Assembly: GCA_022361535.1 (NCBI GenBank)
Contig: JAKSAU010001185.1
Coordinates: 1-16,747 of the forward strand
Length of the DNA: 16,747 nt
Source of the DNA: Desulfobacterales bacterium
GTDB lineage: Bacteria; Desulfobacterota; Desulfobacteria; Desulfobacterales; Desulfobacteraceae
Direction of reading: 5' to 3'
Under the pieces are notes generated by a model. The model did no database searches. It saw nothing but the letters and a program-made list of their open reading frames with translations, and was not told the DNA's origin. Shown piece after piece: positions 8,295 to 15,397 of this stretch; the stretch's first letter is position 1; each line of letters opens with the position of its first letter. The position numbers and the translations under genes were made by a program.

Positions 8295-9731
8295 CTATAA
8301 AACCTGTTTCGGCGCTACGACATATTTGACTTGAACTCTTTTTACATTGCCCTTTGTTTTAAGGGTTGCAGGGCTCATGAGTAGTCCAACCGTAACAGTG
8401 CCGGGGGTAGTCATGCCATCAAGAGAAATTTTCTCAGTAAAAATGGTGGATACTTTTTTAAGGGCGATTTCTCCACCTGTCACCCCAATGATTGGCGGGG
8501 AAACACTCACTGTTTTCATGATATAGCCTTGGGGCAGCTTTCCGATCCAGTCCGGCTGAATAGGGACTTGCTTTTCCATCATAGCATCCAGGGTGATCTC
8601 CACCTCGTCAGGTTCAATCTGTTTAAGGCGTATACCAGGGGGAAGCAGGACATTTTCGCTTGCGATGTTAAGCTTGTTTGCCCCCACCCGGGCACCGTCA
8701 AGAGACAGTTTTATATTGATCTGCTCCCGGGTAAGAGAATTTATCAACGGGCGGGTGCCGCTGATCAGAAGTTTTGCATTGGATGCTGATGCGGCTATAA
8801 TATTCATTTTAGGATCAGGATTCATAAACTCAATGGGCACTTCATGGGTAGCCAAGGTTTCCATCCCCCTGGAAAAACTATACCACAACCCTGTTGTGCA
8901 TAAGATGCAGATAGCTGCAGCCAGGATCATCTCCCGGGTCTGCTTTTTTACTTTTCCTTTTTTGGATGCCGGCTCACCTGCATAAGGTGTGAGAAACGCC
9001 TCGATATCAGAGGGGTCGTTCACCGTTTTTATCTTATTATTTTTAACCAGGGATATCCGTCCCCGTTCTTCTGATACCACAATAACAAGGGCATCGGTCA
9101 ATTCAGTCACACCTAAGGCGGCCCTGTGCCGGGTACCGTATTTGGATGACAGTTCTTTGTTTTGGGATAAAGGCAGAATCACACCTGCATGGCTGATCCG
9201 GTTCTCCTGTATAATCACGGCCCCGTCATGAAGGGGGGTTCCGGGCCAGAACAAACTGACAAGCATTTCCCTGGACAACTTTGCATTTACAGGCACCCCG
9301 GGCCTAACAATACTTTCCATTCGCTGTTTCATCGGCAATACGATCAAAGCGCCGATTTTCTCTTCAGCCAGTTCTTTCAGGCTATCAATGATGATGTTAA
9401 CCGGGGTGTTGACTTGCTGTTTTGGTATACCCCATAAAAAAGATTTTAAGCTGCGGGTTCTTACCACACTGGATATTTCATTCCGAAATACAATAATGAT
9501 AACAAAGGTGGCTGCCGTAATCACTCCCTGCATGGCCCAGTTTGTAATGATCAGACCCATGGAGGATGCGCTGCGGCTAACCATCCACAAAACCACCACA
9601 GCCATCAGTACACGCAGAACATTCGTACCGCGAAACAGCACATATAATCGAAACAGGATATAGGCGTTAAGAAAAATATCCAGTATATCCTGCCAACGAA
9701 ATCCGGGAAGCGAAGATAGAAGTTGTTCCAT
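8295..9731 (-). CDS. cdaA: Membrane diadenylate cyclase CdaA fused to YbbR (CdaR-like) repeats
   Basis: Makes cyclic di-AMP from two ATP. Of 478 residues, about 15-85 form the three N-terminal membrane helices of CdaA. The DAC domain (about 95-250) has HDGAVII (Asp169-Gly170-Ala171) and GTRHRAALG (199-207), the two catalytic motifs, then VSEERG. A basic linker (255-265) precedes a fourth membrane helix (about 267-287). The remaining 190 residues resemble YbbR repeats, including EVPIEFMNPDPKM and DEVEITLDAMMEKQVPI, and should lie outside the membrane. In Firmicutes CdaA and its regulator CdaR/YbbR are separate adjacent genes; here they form one chain. It starts six bases after the DUF2914 gene and ends in TAG, with an in-frame TAA seven codons further on. 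Confidence 0.93.
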   Translation of the reverse strand: MEQLLSSLPGFRWQDILDIFLNAYILFRLYVLFRGTNVLRVLMAVVVLWMVSRSASSMGLIITNWAMQGVITAATFVIIIVFRNEISSVVRTRSLKSFLWGIPKQQVNTPVNIIIDSLKELAEEKIGALIVLPMKQRMESIVRPGVPVNAKLSREMLVSLFWPGTPLHDGAVIIQENRISHAGVILPLSQNKELSSKYGTRHRAALGVTELTDALVIVVSEERGRISLVKNNKIKTVNDPSDIEAFLTPYAGEPASKKGKVKKQTREMILAAAICILCTTGLWYSFSRGMETLATHEVPIEFMNPDPKMNIIAASASNAKLLISGTRPLINSLTREQINIKLSLDGARVGANKLNIASENVLLPPGIRLKQIEPDEVEITLDAMMEKQVPIQPDWIGKLPQGYIMKTVSVSPPIIGVTGGEIALKKVSTIFTEKISLDGMTTPGTVTVGLLMSPATLKTKGNVKRVQVKYVVAPKQVL

Positions 9732-9737
9732 AAGTGG

Positions 9738-10163
9738 TTAATCAGACATGCTGAACCTAAGTGTTTTTATAATTTGATTGTTATCAGCCCTAATTTCCAC
9801 TCGCCAGGGGCCTTTGTCCGCCTCTCGAATCTGTACCCTGGAAAAGGACGACCACTTTGGCGGAGACAGGGTCAGCCGCATAGAGAAAACAAGGGTATCC
9901 CGCTTATACCAGTCGTGAAAAATATAGGTTTTTTCGCGGACCGGATCAAACCCGGTAAAGCAGAAAACCTCTCCTTGCGACATGGAAAAAACAACAGCCG
10001 GATTCACCGGTTTAAAATTGCTGATACCCTCGCACATAACGGATTCGACCAATTCCATTTTGGGCTGTTGGGCAAAGACCCCAGCTGTTGAAATCGGCAG
10101 TGTCAGCAAAGAAGCAACCAGGAAAGAAAAAAAACGAGCGGGTATGGGGAGTCTATATTTCAT
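9738..10163 (-). CDS. Exported DUF2914 domain protein
   Basis: A protein of about 141 residues with a clear signal peptide: basic n-region MKYRLPIPAR, hydrophobic FFSFLVASLLTLP, and likely cleavage after GVFA before QQ. The mature part contains W/Y-rich strand segments and ends with PPKWSSFSRVQ and GPWRVEIRADNNQIIKTLRF, which matches the C-terminal pattern of DUF2914 (basic-W-xx-S, then G-W-x-V). Function is unknown. The frame extends upstream to a TTG at 10214, adding 17 residues that do not fit a signal peptide, so the ATG at 10163 is preferred. No strong ribosome binding site is visible for either start. It precedes cdaA by six bases and is likely in the same operon. Confidence 0.75.
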   Translation of the reverse strand: MKYRLPIPARFFSFLVASLLTLPISTAGVFAQQPKMELVESVMCEGISNFKPVNPAVVFSMSQGEVFCFTGFDPVREKTYIFHDWYKRDTLVFSMRLTLSPPKWSSFSRVQIREADKGPWRVEIRADNNQIIKTLRFSMSD

Positions 10164-10338
10164 GCCAGATACTATAATGCGTTCGACCATTTTTTCAAGG
10201 ATAATGAATTTCAACTACTTTAAGGTACTAAGCACCATTACGGTTCCCCAAAATATGTTCCCTTATAATGCGGGTAGATTAATTATCGATAGCATCCTTA
10301 AATAAAGGTATTGCCGTTTTAGCACTTAGCTTCGTTTG

Positions 10339-10398
10339 TTCTAAGAAGACGGCATCAAGCGGATTTTTTAAAGAAAATTCGGCAGCCGCTTCTTAGAA
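10339..10398. repeat. Long inverted repeat
   Basis: Arms TTCTAAGAAG-A-CGGC (10339-10353) and GCCG-CTTCTTAGAA (10385-10398) pair over 14 base pairs with one bulged base, around a 31-base centre. No T-run follows directly on either strand. It could be a hairpin in the leader of the DUF2914-cdaA transcript, or the remnant of a small mobile repeat. Confidence 0.6.
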
Positions 10399-10500
10399 TA
10401 AACGGGCCGGTATATGTATATGGGATGCCTTTGTTCACCAGGGCTAATCGAAAATTTATTTTGAGAATTGTTGTTAAATGAAAACAGCACTGCTTTATAA

Positions 10501-10534
10501 AAAAGCCCGGACACAATATGTGCCCGGGCTTTTG
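10501..10534 (-). terminator. Rho-independent terminator of the BCCT gene
   Basis: On the - strand, AAAAGCCCGGGCAC pairs with GTGTCCGGGCTTTT around a five-base loop (14 pairs including one G-U), and T residues continue after the stem. It begins about 25 bases after the TAG stop of the BCCT gene. Confidence 0.85.
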
Positions 10535-10558
10535 ATTAACGCTATTTTTAAAGTAATC

Positions 10559-12154
10559 CTACATCTGGCCTGCCTTTGCTTTTTTCAGCATGGCATATAC
10601 TGAAAAGATAAAAGCAATACCCACCAGGAAAAACGGTGCGCCAACAACAATGGCAAGACTCTTTATGGCATTAAATCCACCGGTAAGCTGGAAAATAATA
10701 CCGGTAAGACCGATAATCACACCCCAGAGCAAACGCATGGCAATTTTAGGGTTCTGATCCCCTTTTGACATCTGCATGGCAACAAAAAATGATGCAGAGT
10801 CAGATGTCGTAACAGCAAATATGATAATGTTGAACAGAACGATCAGGCTGATCCACCAACCACCAGGCATAGATCCCAGCAGATTGTAGACACCGGATTC
10901 GGGATTGGCTTTAACACTATCCCACAATGGGATGATACCGTTTAGTTCAGCATAAGCAGCAGAACCGCCCCAGATACCAAACCAGATAATCGCCAGGACA
11001 ACCGGGACGAAAATTACGCCGAACATGAATTCGCGCAGGGTACGGCCTTTGGAGATACGGGCGATAAACCCGCCGCAAAAGGGGATATAAGAAATCCACC
11101 ACAACCAGTAGAACACAATCCACCAGCCCAGCCAGTCACGCTGTTCAAAGTTACCGGCATCACTCCAGAAGGAATACTCCCAGATGTTTGAAAAATAATC
11201 ACCGCACAGCTGGGTCATCATGTTGAAAAGATACTGGGTAGAGGCGTGGCCAAAGAAAAGGAGAATAAGAAGAACACATCCTGCAAGCACCATGTTAACC
11301 TGGCTTAAAATTTTAATACCGCGTTCAACACCAGTGGCTGCAGAGATTACATAGGCGACAATCAACATCAGCATGACACCGGCTTGTCCGCCAGTACTTA
11401 GTTCAATGCCGAATAAGGTTTTAATACCAAAACTAATGGAGGCCACACCAAGTCCTATCATTGCAGCATTACCGCCAATGGTACCCAGCGCACCTAAACC
11501 GTCAGCCAACCGTCCCCAGATACTGGTATTACAACGGTCTCCTAAGATACCGTAAAGGCCTGTGGCCACGGTAAGAGGCTTTCCAAGACGGTAGGCAGGA
11601 AAGGCAATAGCCCATGCTGCAAGGGCAAAAAGAGCCCAACCGTGAACTCCCCAGTCAAGGATCGTGATTTCAATCGCTTTGGGGACTCCACCGGCTTTAC
11701 CAGCCATTCCCATGTCAATGATGTGGGAAGAATTATGCAGATGGGTTAATGGTTCTGCAACAGAATAAAAAACAAAACCGATTCCCAAGCCACAGGAAAA
11801 AAGCATAGAGATCCATGCAGAAAACGAGAAGTCCGGCACATCCGTATCAAGTCCCAGCTTTAAATCTCCAAATGGACTTACCGCAAGATAGATACAAAAG
11901 AATAAGGTTACCCCCACCCCAAACAAGAACGCCCAGGAAAAATTAAAAATTAGAAAATTCCGGATAGTAACCAATGTTTTAGCTGTTGCATCCGGAAACG
12001 CCAAGGCGCAAATAATAATCGAAATAAAAGAAATCAGAACCGGCCAGAACAGTGGTGCATCATAAACACCGACCAACTTTTCAAAGCTGGACTCCGTTCC
12101 GTTACCCGGGACTTCAGTCTCTTGGGTTGCAGGACTTGCCATTGTTGACTCCAT
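10559..12154 (-). CDS. BCCT-family quaternary-amine transporter
   Basis: A 531-residue inner-membrane secondary transporter of the betaine/carnitine/choline family, with about twelve hydrophobic helices. TM3 has the family glycine motif, here CGLGIG (121-126) followed by FVFYSVAEPLTH. The signature region WWIVFYWLWWISYIPFCGGFIARISKGRT (about 344-371) carries the Trp/aromatic residues that bind trimethylammonium groups in BetP and CaiT. The N-terminal tail is short, and there is no long C-terminal osmosensing tail as in BetP, which fits a nutritional role. GGGAG six bases before ATG supports the start. It lies downstream of the methyltransferase/pylB operon on the same strand but has its own promoter region and terminator. 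It shares an upstream element with the pylT operon. The substrate (glycine betaine, choline, carnitine or another trimethylated compound) is inferred, not proven. It ends in TAG, and readthrough would run into the terminator stem. Confidence 0.93.
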   Translation of the reverse strand: MESTMASPATQETEVPGNGTESSFEKLVGVYDAPLFWPVLISFISIIICALAFPDATAKTLVTIRNFLIFNFSWAFLFGVGVTLFFCIYLAVSPFGDLKLGLDTDVPDFSFSAWISMLFSCGLGIGFVFYSVAEPLTHLHNSSHIIDMGMAGKAGGVPKAIEITILDWGVHGWALFALAAWAIAFPAYRLGKPLTVATGLYGILGDRCNTSIWGRLADGLGALGTIGGNAAMIGLGVASISFGIKTLFGIELSTGGQAGVMLMLIVAYVISAATGVERGIKILSQVNMVLAGCVLLILLFFGHASTQYLFNMMTQLCGDYFSNIWEYSFWSDAGNFEQRDWLGWWIVFYWLWWISYIPFCGGFIARISKGRTLREFMFGVIFVPVVLAIIWFGIWGGSAAYAELNGIIPLWDSVKANPESGVYNLLGSMPGGWWISLIVLFNIIIFAVTTSDSASFFVAMQMSKGDQNPKIAMRLLWGVIIGLTGIIFQLTGGFNAIKSLAIVVGAPFFLVGIAFIFSVYAMLKKAKAGQM

Positions 12155-12232
12155 ACTTTCTCCCTTTCTTGAATCGGTTAATCATTTCGGACAGATTCCC
12201 TGCCCATAAGTTCGATATCAGCAAAGGATTAA

Positions 12233-12248
12233 ATCAACATTCGTGCCA
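12233..12248 (-). promoter_or_regulatory. Putative sigma-54 type promoter of the BCCT gene
   Basis: The - strand reads TGGCAC-GAATG-TTGAT. The -24 half matches the sigma-54 consensus TGGCAC exactly and the spacer is the required five bases. The -12 half has TTGA in place of TTGC, which is a departure at a highly conserved base. It lies about 80 bases before the ATG, and the putative activator element is roughly 105-140 bases further upstream, a usual distance for enhancer-binding proteins. Confidence 0.45.
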
Positions 12249-12350
12249 GCAGCCCGAATCCAAAGACAAAGCTGTTTCGTCCCTAAATACAGGCCATTGC
12301 TCAACAAAGCGTACCCATGAATTCCTTATAAAAAGGCAATAGAAGTGCAA

Positions 12351-12386
12351 CATCTTACATAGGTGTAAACACAGATGTGTAAGATG
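12351..12386. promoter_or_regulatory. Putative operator upstream of the BCCT gene (TTACA-N4-TGTAA-N9-TGTAA)
   Basis: TTACA at 12355, TGTAA at 12364 and TGTAA at 12378. The outer arms extend to a perfect inverted repeat CATCTTACA (12351-12359) and TGTAAGATG (12378-12386). The same three boxes with the same spacing occur at 15706-15733 before the pylT operon. The binding protein is unknown. Confidence 0.65.
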
Positions 12387-12536
12387 AAACTAACGAATAT
12401 TATAAACAGTGATCAATATCGAAGGGTATATGAAAGCCAGACAAAGCAGGCGCGTTGATTTGACTTGATTGGATTTTTAAATCAAAGAAAGTATAGTTAG
12501 AAAAAAGCCGGGCTTAACCCATGCAAACTACGCTAT

Positions 12537-13661
12537 TTAACAAGCCTTGGCTTGGCAAACAAGAGGACGTTTGCTTTTGCGCCGATAAACCCAGTCTTGG
12601 TATTCTTTCGCTGTTGCAGGCGCAAGTCCGAGGCGTTCAAGCACCGGTAAAATATGATCAAGATTTCGCCTGGAATCTTCAATATCAAGGGAATGATTGG
12701 CTACACCGGCAAGTCCCTGCTCCGGCGGAACAATGGAAGTGACAACATTGGCACCTGCTGCAAGCCTGTCTTCCAACCCGTCCAGGCCATCTACATCCAG
12801 GGACGCTGGTATCAGGCAGTCTTGAAGCACCAGGCGCATCACCGATATGGTGATAAGTTCCCGTAAACTGTCTTGGGCAGATGCCTTGGCCATGGGTGTG
12901 CCGGGCTGGGGAACAAAGGTCATTACACGGGCCTGATCAACAGGAAAAGATTTCATCCACAAGATGGAGCGGGCAAGGTCAAGAGATGTTTCCCCGACCC
13001 CTGTGAGCAGCCCTTCTTCCACGAGCATGCCTGTGTCTTTTGCCAGTTGCTTTTTGGACAGGCGTTCATCAAAATCCTGCCCGGAACGAAGAGAGGCATA
13101 TAACTGCCGGTTGTGTGTTTCCTGGTAACAAGCATACCAGTCAACACCTGAACGTCCCATTTGCTCTAACACGGCATCGGGGAGCACGCCCGGTGAAATC
13201 ATGACCGGCAGCCCTGTTTCCTGCCTCACCTGTTGAACCAGATCAACAAGCTGACTGAAGCCATCTTCGCCTTTTTCGTGCCAGTCGGGATCTTCGCCCA
13301 TTGTCAAGTCTATCAGGTGTACACCAAGGTCTGCCATCTGAACAGCAGCCGTAAAAATTTCATCCGGAGTTTTGCGGTATCTGGCAAATTCTGTGTTGGA
13401 TCTTCTATATTGGCAAAACCGGCAATTATTACGGCAGAATGTACTGAAATACAGGAACCCATACAAGAACACCCTATTGTCGAAGTGTCTGTCCCGGACA
13501 CGGGCAGCCGCTTCAAACAACAACCTGATCCCTTCCGGGTCAGACAGATCCAGAAGGGATGCTATATCGGCTTCCTTAACCGGACCGCCGTGTTCCAGGC
13601 GGTCCAGTAAGGATGTGATGTTTTTTACAGGCATAAGGTGTGATGTTTTCCTGAGACTCAA
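12537..13661 (-). CDS. pylB: Methylornithine synthase PylB (pyrrolysine biosynthesis)
   Basis: Radical SAM enzyme that converts L-lysine to (3R)-3-methyl-D-ornithine, the first step of pyrrolysine synthesis. The 374 residues carry the cluster motif in YFSTFCRNNCRFCQYR (Cys76, Cys80, Cys83). Further segments match my recollection of archaeal PylB: IDLTMGEDP, MISPG, CYQETHNRQLYASLRSGQDF, LLTGVG, RVMTFVPQPGTP, and CLIPASLDVDGLDGLEDRLAAGANVVTSI. The related BioB and HydE enzymes lack this combination. The frame opens with TTG at 13661, preceded by CAGG; an ATG at 13634 would give 365 residues and a more usual N-terminus. It begins 15 bases after the pterin methyltransferase gene, so it appears cotranscribed with it. 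PylC and PylD, needed for the next steps, are not in the window. Confidence 0.93.
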   Translation of the reverse strand: MSLRKTSHLMPVKNITSLLDRLEHGGPVKEADIASLLDLSDPEGIRLLFEAAARVRDRHFDNRVFLYGFLYFSTFCRNNCRFCQYRRSNTEFARYRKTPDEIFTAAVQMADLGVHLIDLTMGEDPDWHEKGEDGFSQLVDLVQQVRQETGLPVMISPGVLPDAVLEQMGRSGVDWYACYQETHNRQLYASLRSGQDFDERLSKKQLAKDTGMLVEEGLLTGVGETSLDLARSILWMKSFPVDQARVMTFVPQPGTPMAKASAQDSLRELITISVMRLVLQDCLIPASLDVDGLDGLEDRLAAGANVVTSIVPPEQGLAGVANHSLDIEDSRRNLDHILPVLERLGLAPATAKEYQDWVYRRKSKRPLVCQAKAC

Positions 13662-13676
13662 AGTTACCTGCCTGTT

Positions 13677-14477
13677 TTAACTTTCGATGACTCCTGCACG
13701 GACGCCTTTGAGGTATTCCATGCAGAACTGATCATTTCCAAGAAGCATGTCTGCAGTTTTGATCGTTGCCATGATCTTTGCATCCAATGGATCGATAATA
13801 GCGGAATCCATACCTGCATCCATCATCAGGGTGACAAAGGTCCGGTTAATGATATGGCGCTGCGGAAGCCCGTACGAAATATTCGACAGGCCGCCTGTGA
13901 TATGAACTTCCGGAAATTCAGCTTTTATGGCCCGTACGGCATCCAATACCATCATCCCTTTGTTGGAGTCGGTGGAAATGGGTTGCACCAGTGGATCCAC
14001 ATAAATATTAGTTGTTGGAATGCCTACAGCGTTCAATTCTTCAATCAGGCTCTTTGCACGGGCAAAGATATCATCAGAGGATTCAGGCATGCCGGCATCA
14101 TCCATACAAAGTGCAATAACCTTGCAGTCTTTACCCTTGAGAAAAGGAATCATTGCATCGAACCTGTCTTTTTCCAGGGAGATGGAATTGATCATGGGAG
14201 TCTTTTCCACCATGGAATAAGCCATCTCCAATACAGCCGGATCAGGGGAGTCCAGGGTCAGCGGCAGCGTAACTTCCGGCTGAATAACTTCCAGGAGCCA
14301 TTTCATATCCTCTTCTTCATGACCAATACGGGCACCGGCATTGACATCGATAAATGTGGCGCCGGCAGCTTCCTGTTTTTTCACATCGTCAATAATGTAT
14401 TGGGCATCTCGATTGGCAACTGCTTCCTGGACCAGTTTCCGGGAGGTATTGATTCTTTCACCAATGACTTCGAACAT
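13677..14477 (-). CDS. Methylcorrinoid:tetrahydrofolate methyltransferase (MtgA-type, pterin-binding)
   Basis: A 266-residue TIM-barrel enzyme of the pterin-binding family (AcsE, MetH folate domain, MtgA). It is expected to move the methyl group between a corrinoid protein and tetrahydrofolate, feeding the methyl branch of the Wood-Ljungdahl pathway in the cytoplasm. Diagnostic segments are GERINTSRK (6-14), IDVNAGA (43-49), LTLDSPDP (73-80) and ITGGLSNISYGLP (193-205) with the pterin-contacting Asn199. AAGGAGA before the ATG supports the start. It lies 38 bases after the corrinoid protein gene; the gap contains a perfect 6-bp inverted repeat (14501-14514). In methanogens the acceptor in this position is coenzyme M with a different enzyme (MtbA), so a folate-type enzyme fits a non-methanogen. 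Donor identity cannot be told from sequence alone. Confidence 0.9.
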   Translation of the reverse strand: MFEVIGERINTSRKLVQEAVANRDAQYIIDDVKKQEAAGATFIDVNAGARIGHEEEDMKWLLEVIQPEVTLPLTLDSPDPAVLEMAYSMVEKTPMINSISLEKDRFDAMIPFLKGKDCKVIALCMDDAGMPESSDDIFARAKSLIEELNAVGIPTTNIYVDPLVQPISTDSNKGMMVLDAVRAIKAEFPEVHITGGLSNISYGLPQRHIINRTFVTLMMDAGMDSAIIDPLDAKIMATIKTADMLLGNDQFCMEYLKGVRAGVIES

Positions 14478-14515
14478 AGCGTATTTCTCCTTATCTGCTT
14501 ATGGCAGTTGCCATC

Positions 14516-15148
14516 TTAGGCCGCAAGGGCTTTGGCCATTTTAGAGGCAGATCCGGCATCGGGGGCAAACCCGTCAGCACCAATCTCATCGGCGAACGCC
14601 TGGGTAACAGGGGCACCACCTACCATAATTTTAACCTGATCACGCAGACCAGATTCCACGATAGCGTCAATGGTCTGTTTCATTGCCGGCATGGTGGTTG
14701 TCAAAAGAGCTGACAAGCAGACAATTTTGGCGTCTTTTTCTTTGATCTGCGCAACAAAGTCTTCAGGAGCAATATCAACACCCAGGTTATGAACGGTCAT
14801 GCCCGCACTTTCCATCATCATGGCAACAAGGTTTTTGCCGATGTCATGCAGATCGCCTTTAACTGTGCCAATAACTACAGAGGCTCCCTGGGCACCGCCC
14901 TCGTCTCCCAACAAAGGTTTGAGGATTCCAACACAGGCACCCATGGCCTGGGCCGCCATCAGAACTTCCGGGATAAACATGTCACCGTTTTCCATTTTTT
15001 CACCAACAATATCCATCCCGGCGATCAGGCCGTTGTTCAGGATATCAATGGCCGGTACATCTTCGGCCAGGGCACTGTTTACCAAAGTTTCAAGCTTAGC
15101 CTGGTCACAGCTTACCAGGGCGTCCTGCATTGCGTTAAAATCTGCCAT
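14516..15148 (-). CDS. Corrinoid protein (MtbC/MttC/MtgC type)
   Basis: A 210-residue methyl carrier that cycles between Co(I) and methyl-Co(III). The N-terminal helical cap (about 1-85, with EKMENGDMFIPEVLMAAQAMG) is followed by a B12-binding Rossmann domain. The cobalt-ligating motif DxHxxG is present as GTVKGDLHDIGKN with His101. It is followed by VHNLGVDIAPEDFV and, near the C-terminus, MVGGAPVTQAFADEIGADGFAPDA. AGGAG before the ATG at 15148 supports the start. It is the first protein gene after pylT (123 bases away) and lies before the folate methyltransferase, so the two very likely form one pathway. Whether its methyl donor is trimethylamine, dimethylamine, glycine betaine or something else is open because the substrate-specific methyltransferase is not here. 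Confidence 0.93.
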   Translation of the reverse strand: MADFNAMQDALVSCDQAKLETLVNSALAEDVPAIDILNNGLIAGMDIVGEKMENGDMFIPEVLMAAQAMGACVGILKPLLGDEGGAQGASVVIGTVKGDLHDIGKNLVAMMMESAGMTVHNLGVDIAPEDFVAQIKEKDAKIVCLSALLTTTMPAMKQTIDAIVESGLRDQVKIMVGGAPVTQAFADEIGADGFAPDAGSASKMAKALAA

Positions 15149-15203
15149 TTTAATTTCTCCTGTTCGTTTAAAATCTTAGGTTAACCGTTTTATTATGCTC
15201 ACA

Positions 15204-15222
15204 CCGGATCTGATGCATCCGG
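15204..15222 (-). other. Stem-loop between pylT and the corrinoid protein gene
   Basis: CCGGAT and ATCCGG form six pairs around a seven-base loop. There is no T-run after it on the - strand, so it does not look like a complete terminator. It may mark an RNA processing point between the tRNA and the mRNA, or be incidental. Confidence 0.4.
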
Positions 15223-15271
15223 AAAGCGTCTTCTTTATTCCCGGGCCTAAACACATACTACCAATATAAAA

Positions 15272-15344
15272 TGGCGGAGAGTCCGGGAGTCGCACCCGGC
15301 TGCACGGATTTAGAGTCCGTGTGATCCCGTCCGATCCACCCTCC
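15272..15344 (-). tRNA. pylT: tRNA-Pyl (anticodon CUA), amber-decoding
   Basis: 73 bases including an encoded CCA. The acceptor stem is GGAGGGT with ACTCTCC (one G-U), discriminator G, then CCA. One base separates acceptor and D stem; the D stem is GATC/GATC with a six-base loop. One base (A) precedes a six-pair anticodon stem CACGGA/TCCGTG around loop CTCTAAA, with anticodon CUA at 15311-15313. The variable loop is three bases (CAG) and the T arm is CCGGG-TGCGACT-CCCGG, without the usual TTC sequence. The six-pair anticodon stem, single-base linker, three-base variable loop and G73 are hallmarks of pyrrolysine tRNA and not of canonical elongator tRNAs. It lies upstream of the corrinoid/methyltransferase/pylB genes on the same strand. 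Confidence 0.96.
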
Positions 15345-15397
15345 GCATTCAAAACGCTTTTAACTGTCCGTGACCGCAACCCGGATGGTTTTAAGCT

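Larger units (their letters stand above)
10164..10558. other. Intergenic region between the BCCT gene and the DUF2914 gene
   Basis: About 395 bases with no gene seen. It holds the BCCT terminator (10501-10534) and a large imperfect inverted repeat (10339-10398), both listed separately. The remainder near the DUF2914 start presumably contains the promoter of the DUF2914-cdaA operon, but I cannot place it with confidence. Confidence 0.5.
12155..12536. other. Intergenic region between pylB and the BCCT gene
   Basis: About 380 bases without a gene. It contains the BCCT upstream element (12351-12386) and a -24/-12-like promoter (12233-12248). Near pylB there is a weak hairpin plus T-run (about 12502-12515, - strand, AAGC-CCG-GCTT then T) that might end the pylB transcript. 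Confidence 0.5.

Noticed and set aside
8529..9663. Several + strand open frames of 80-130 codons inside cdaA
   Set aside because: They are antisense to a well-supported gene and show no family features. They are shadows of its codon structure.
10480..10561. Readthrough of the BCCT TAG as pyrrolysine
   Set aside because: The in-frame extension would translate straight through the terminator hairpin, and the protein already has a normal BCCT C-terminus. TAG is most likely a true stop here.
12502..12515. Terminator after pylB
   Set aside because: The stem is only about four pairs (AAGC-CCG-GCTT) before a T-run. It is too weak to list as a terminator, although it may contribute.
13854..14519. 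A 221-codon + strand open frame antisense to the folate methyltransferase gene
   Set aside because: The - strand gene has clear motifs and a ribosome binding site, whereas the + frame has a composition unlike a real protein (many His, Asn and Phe) and no domain.
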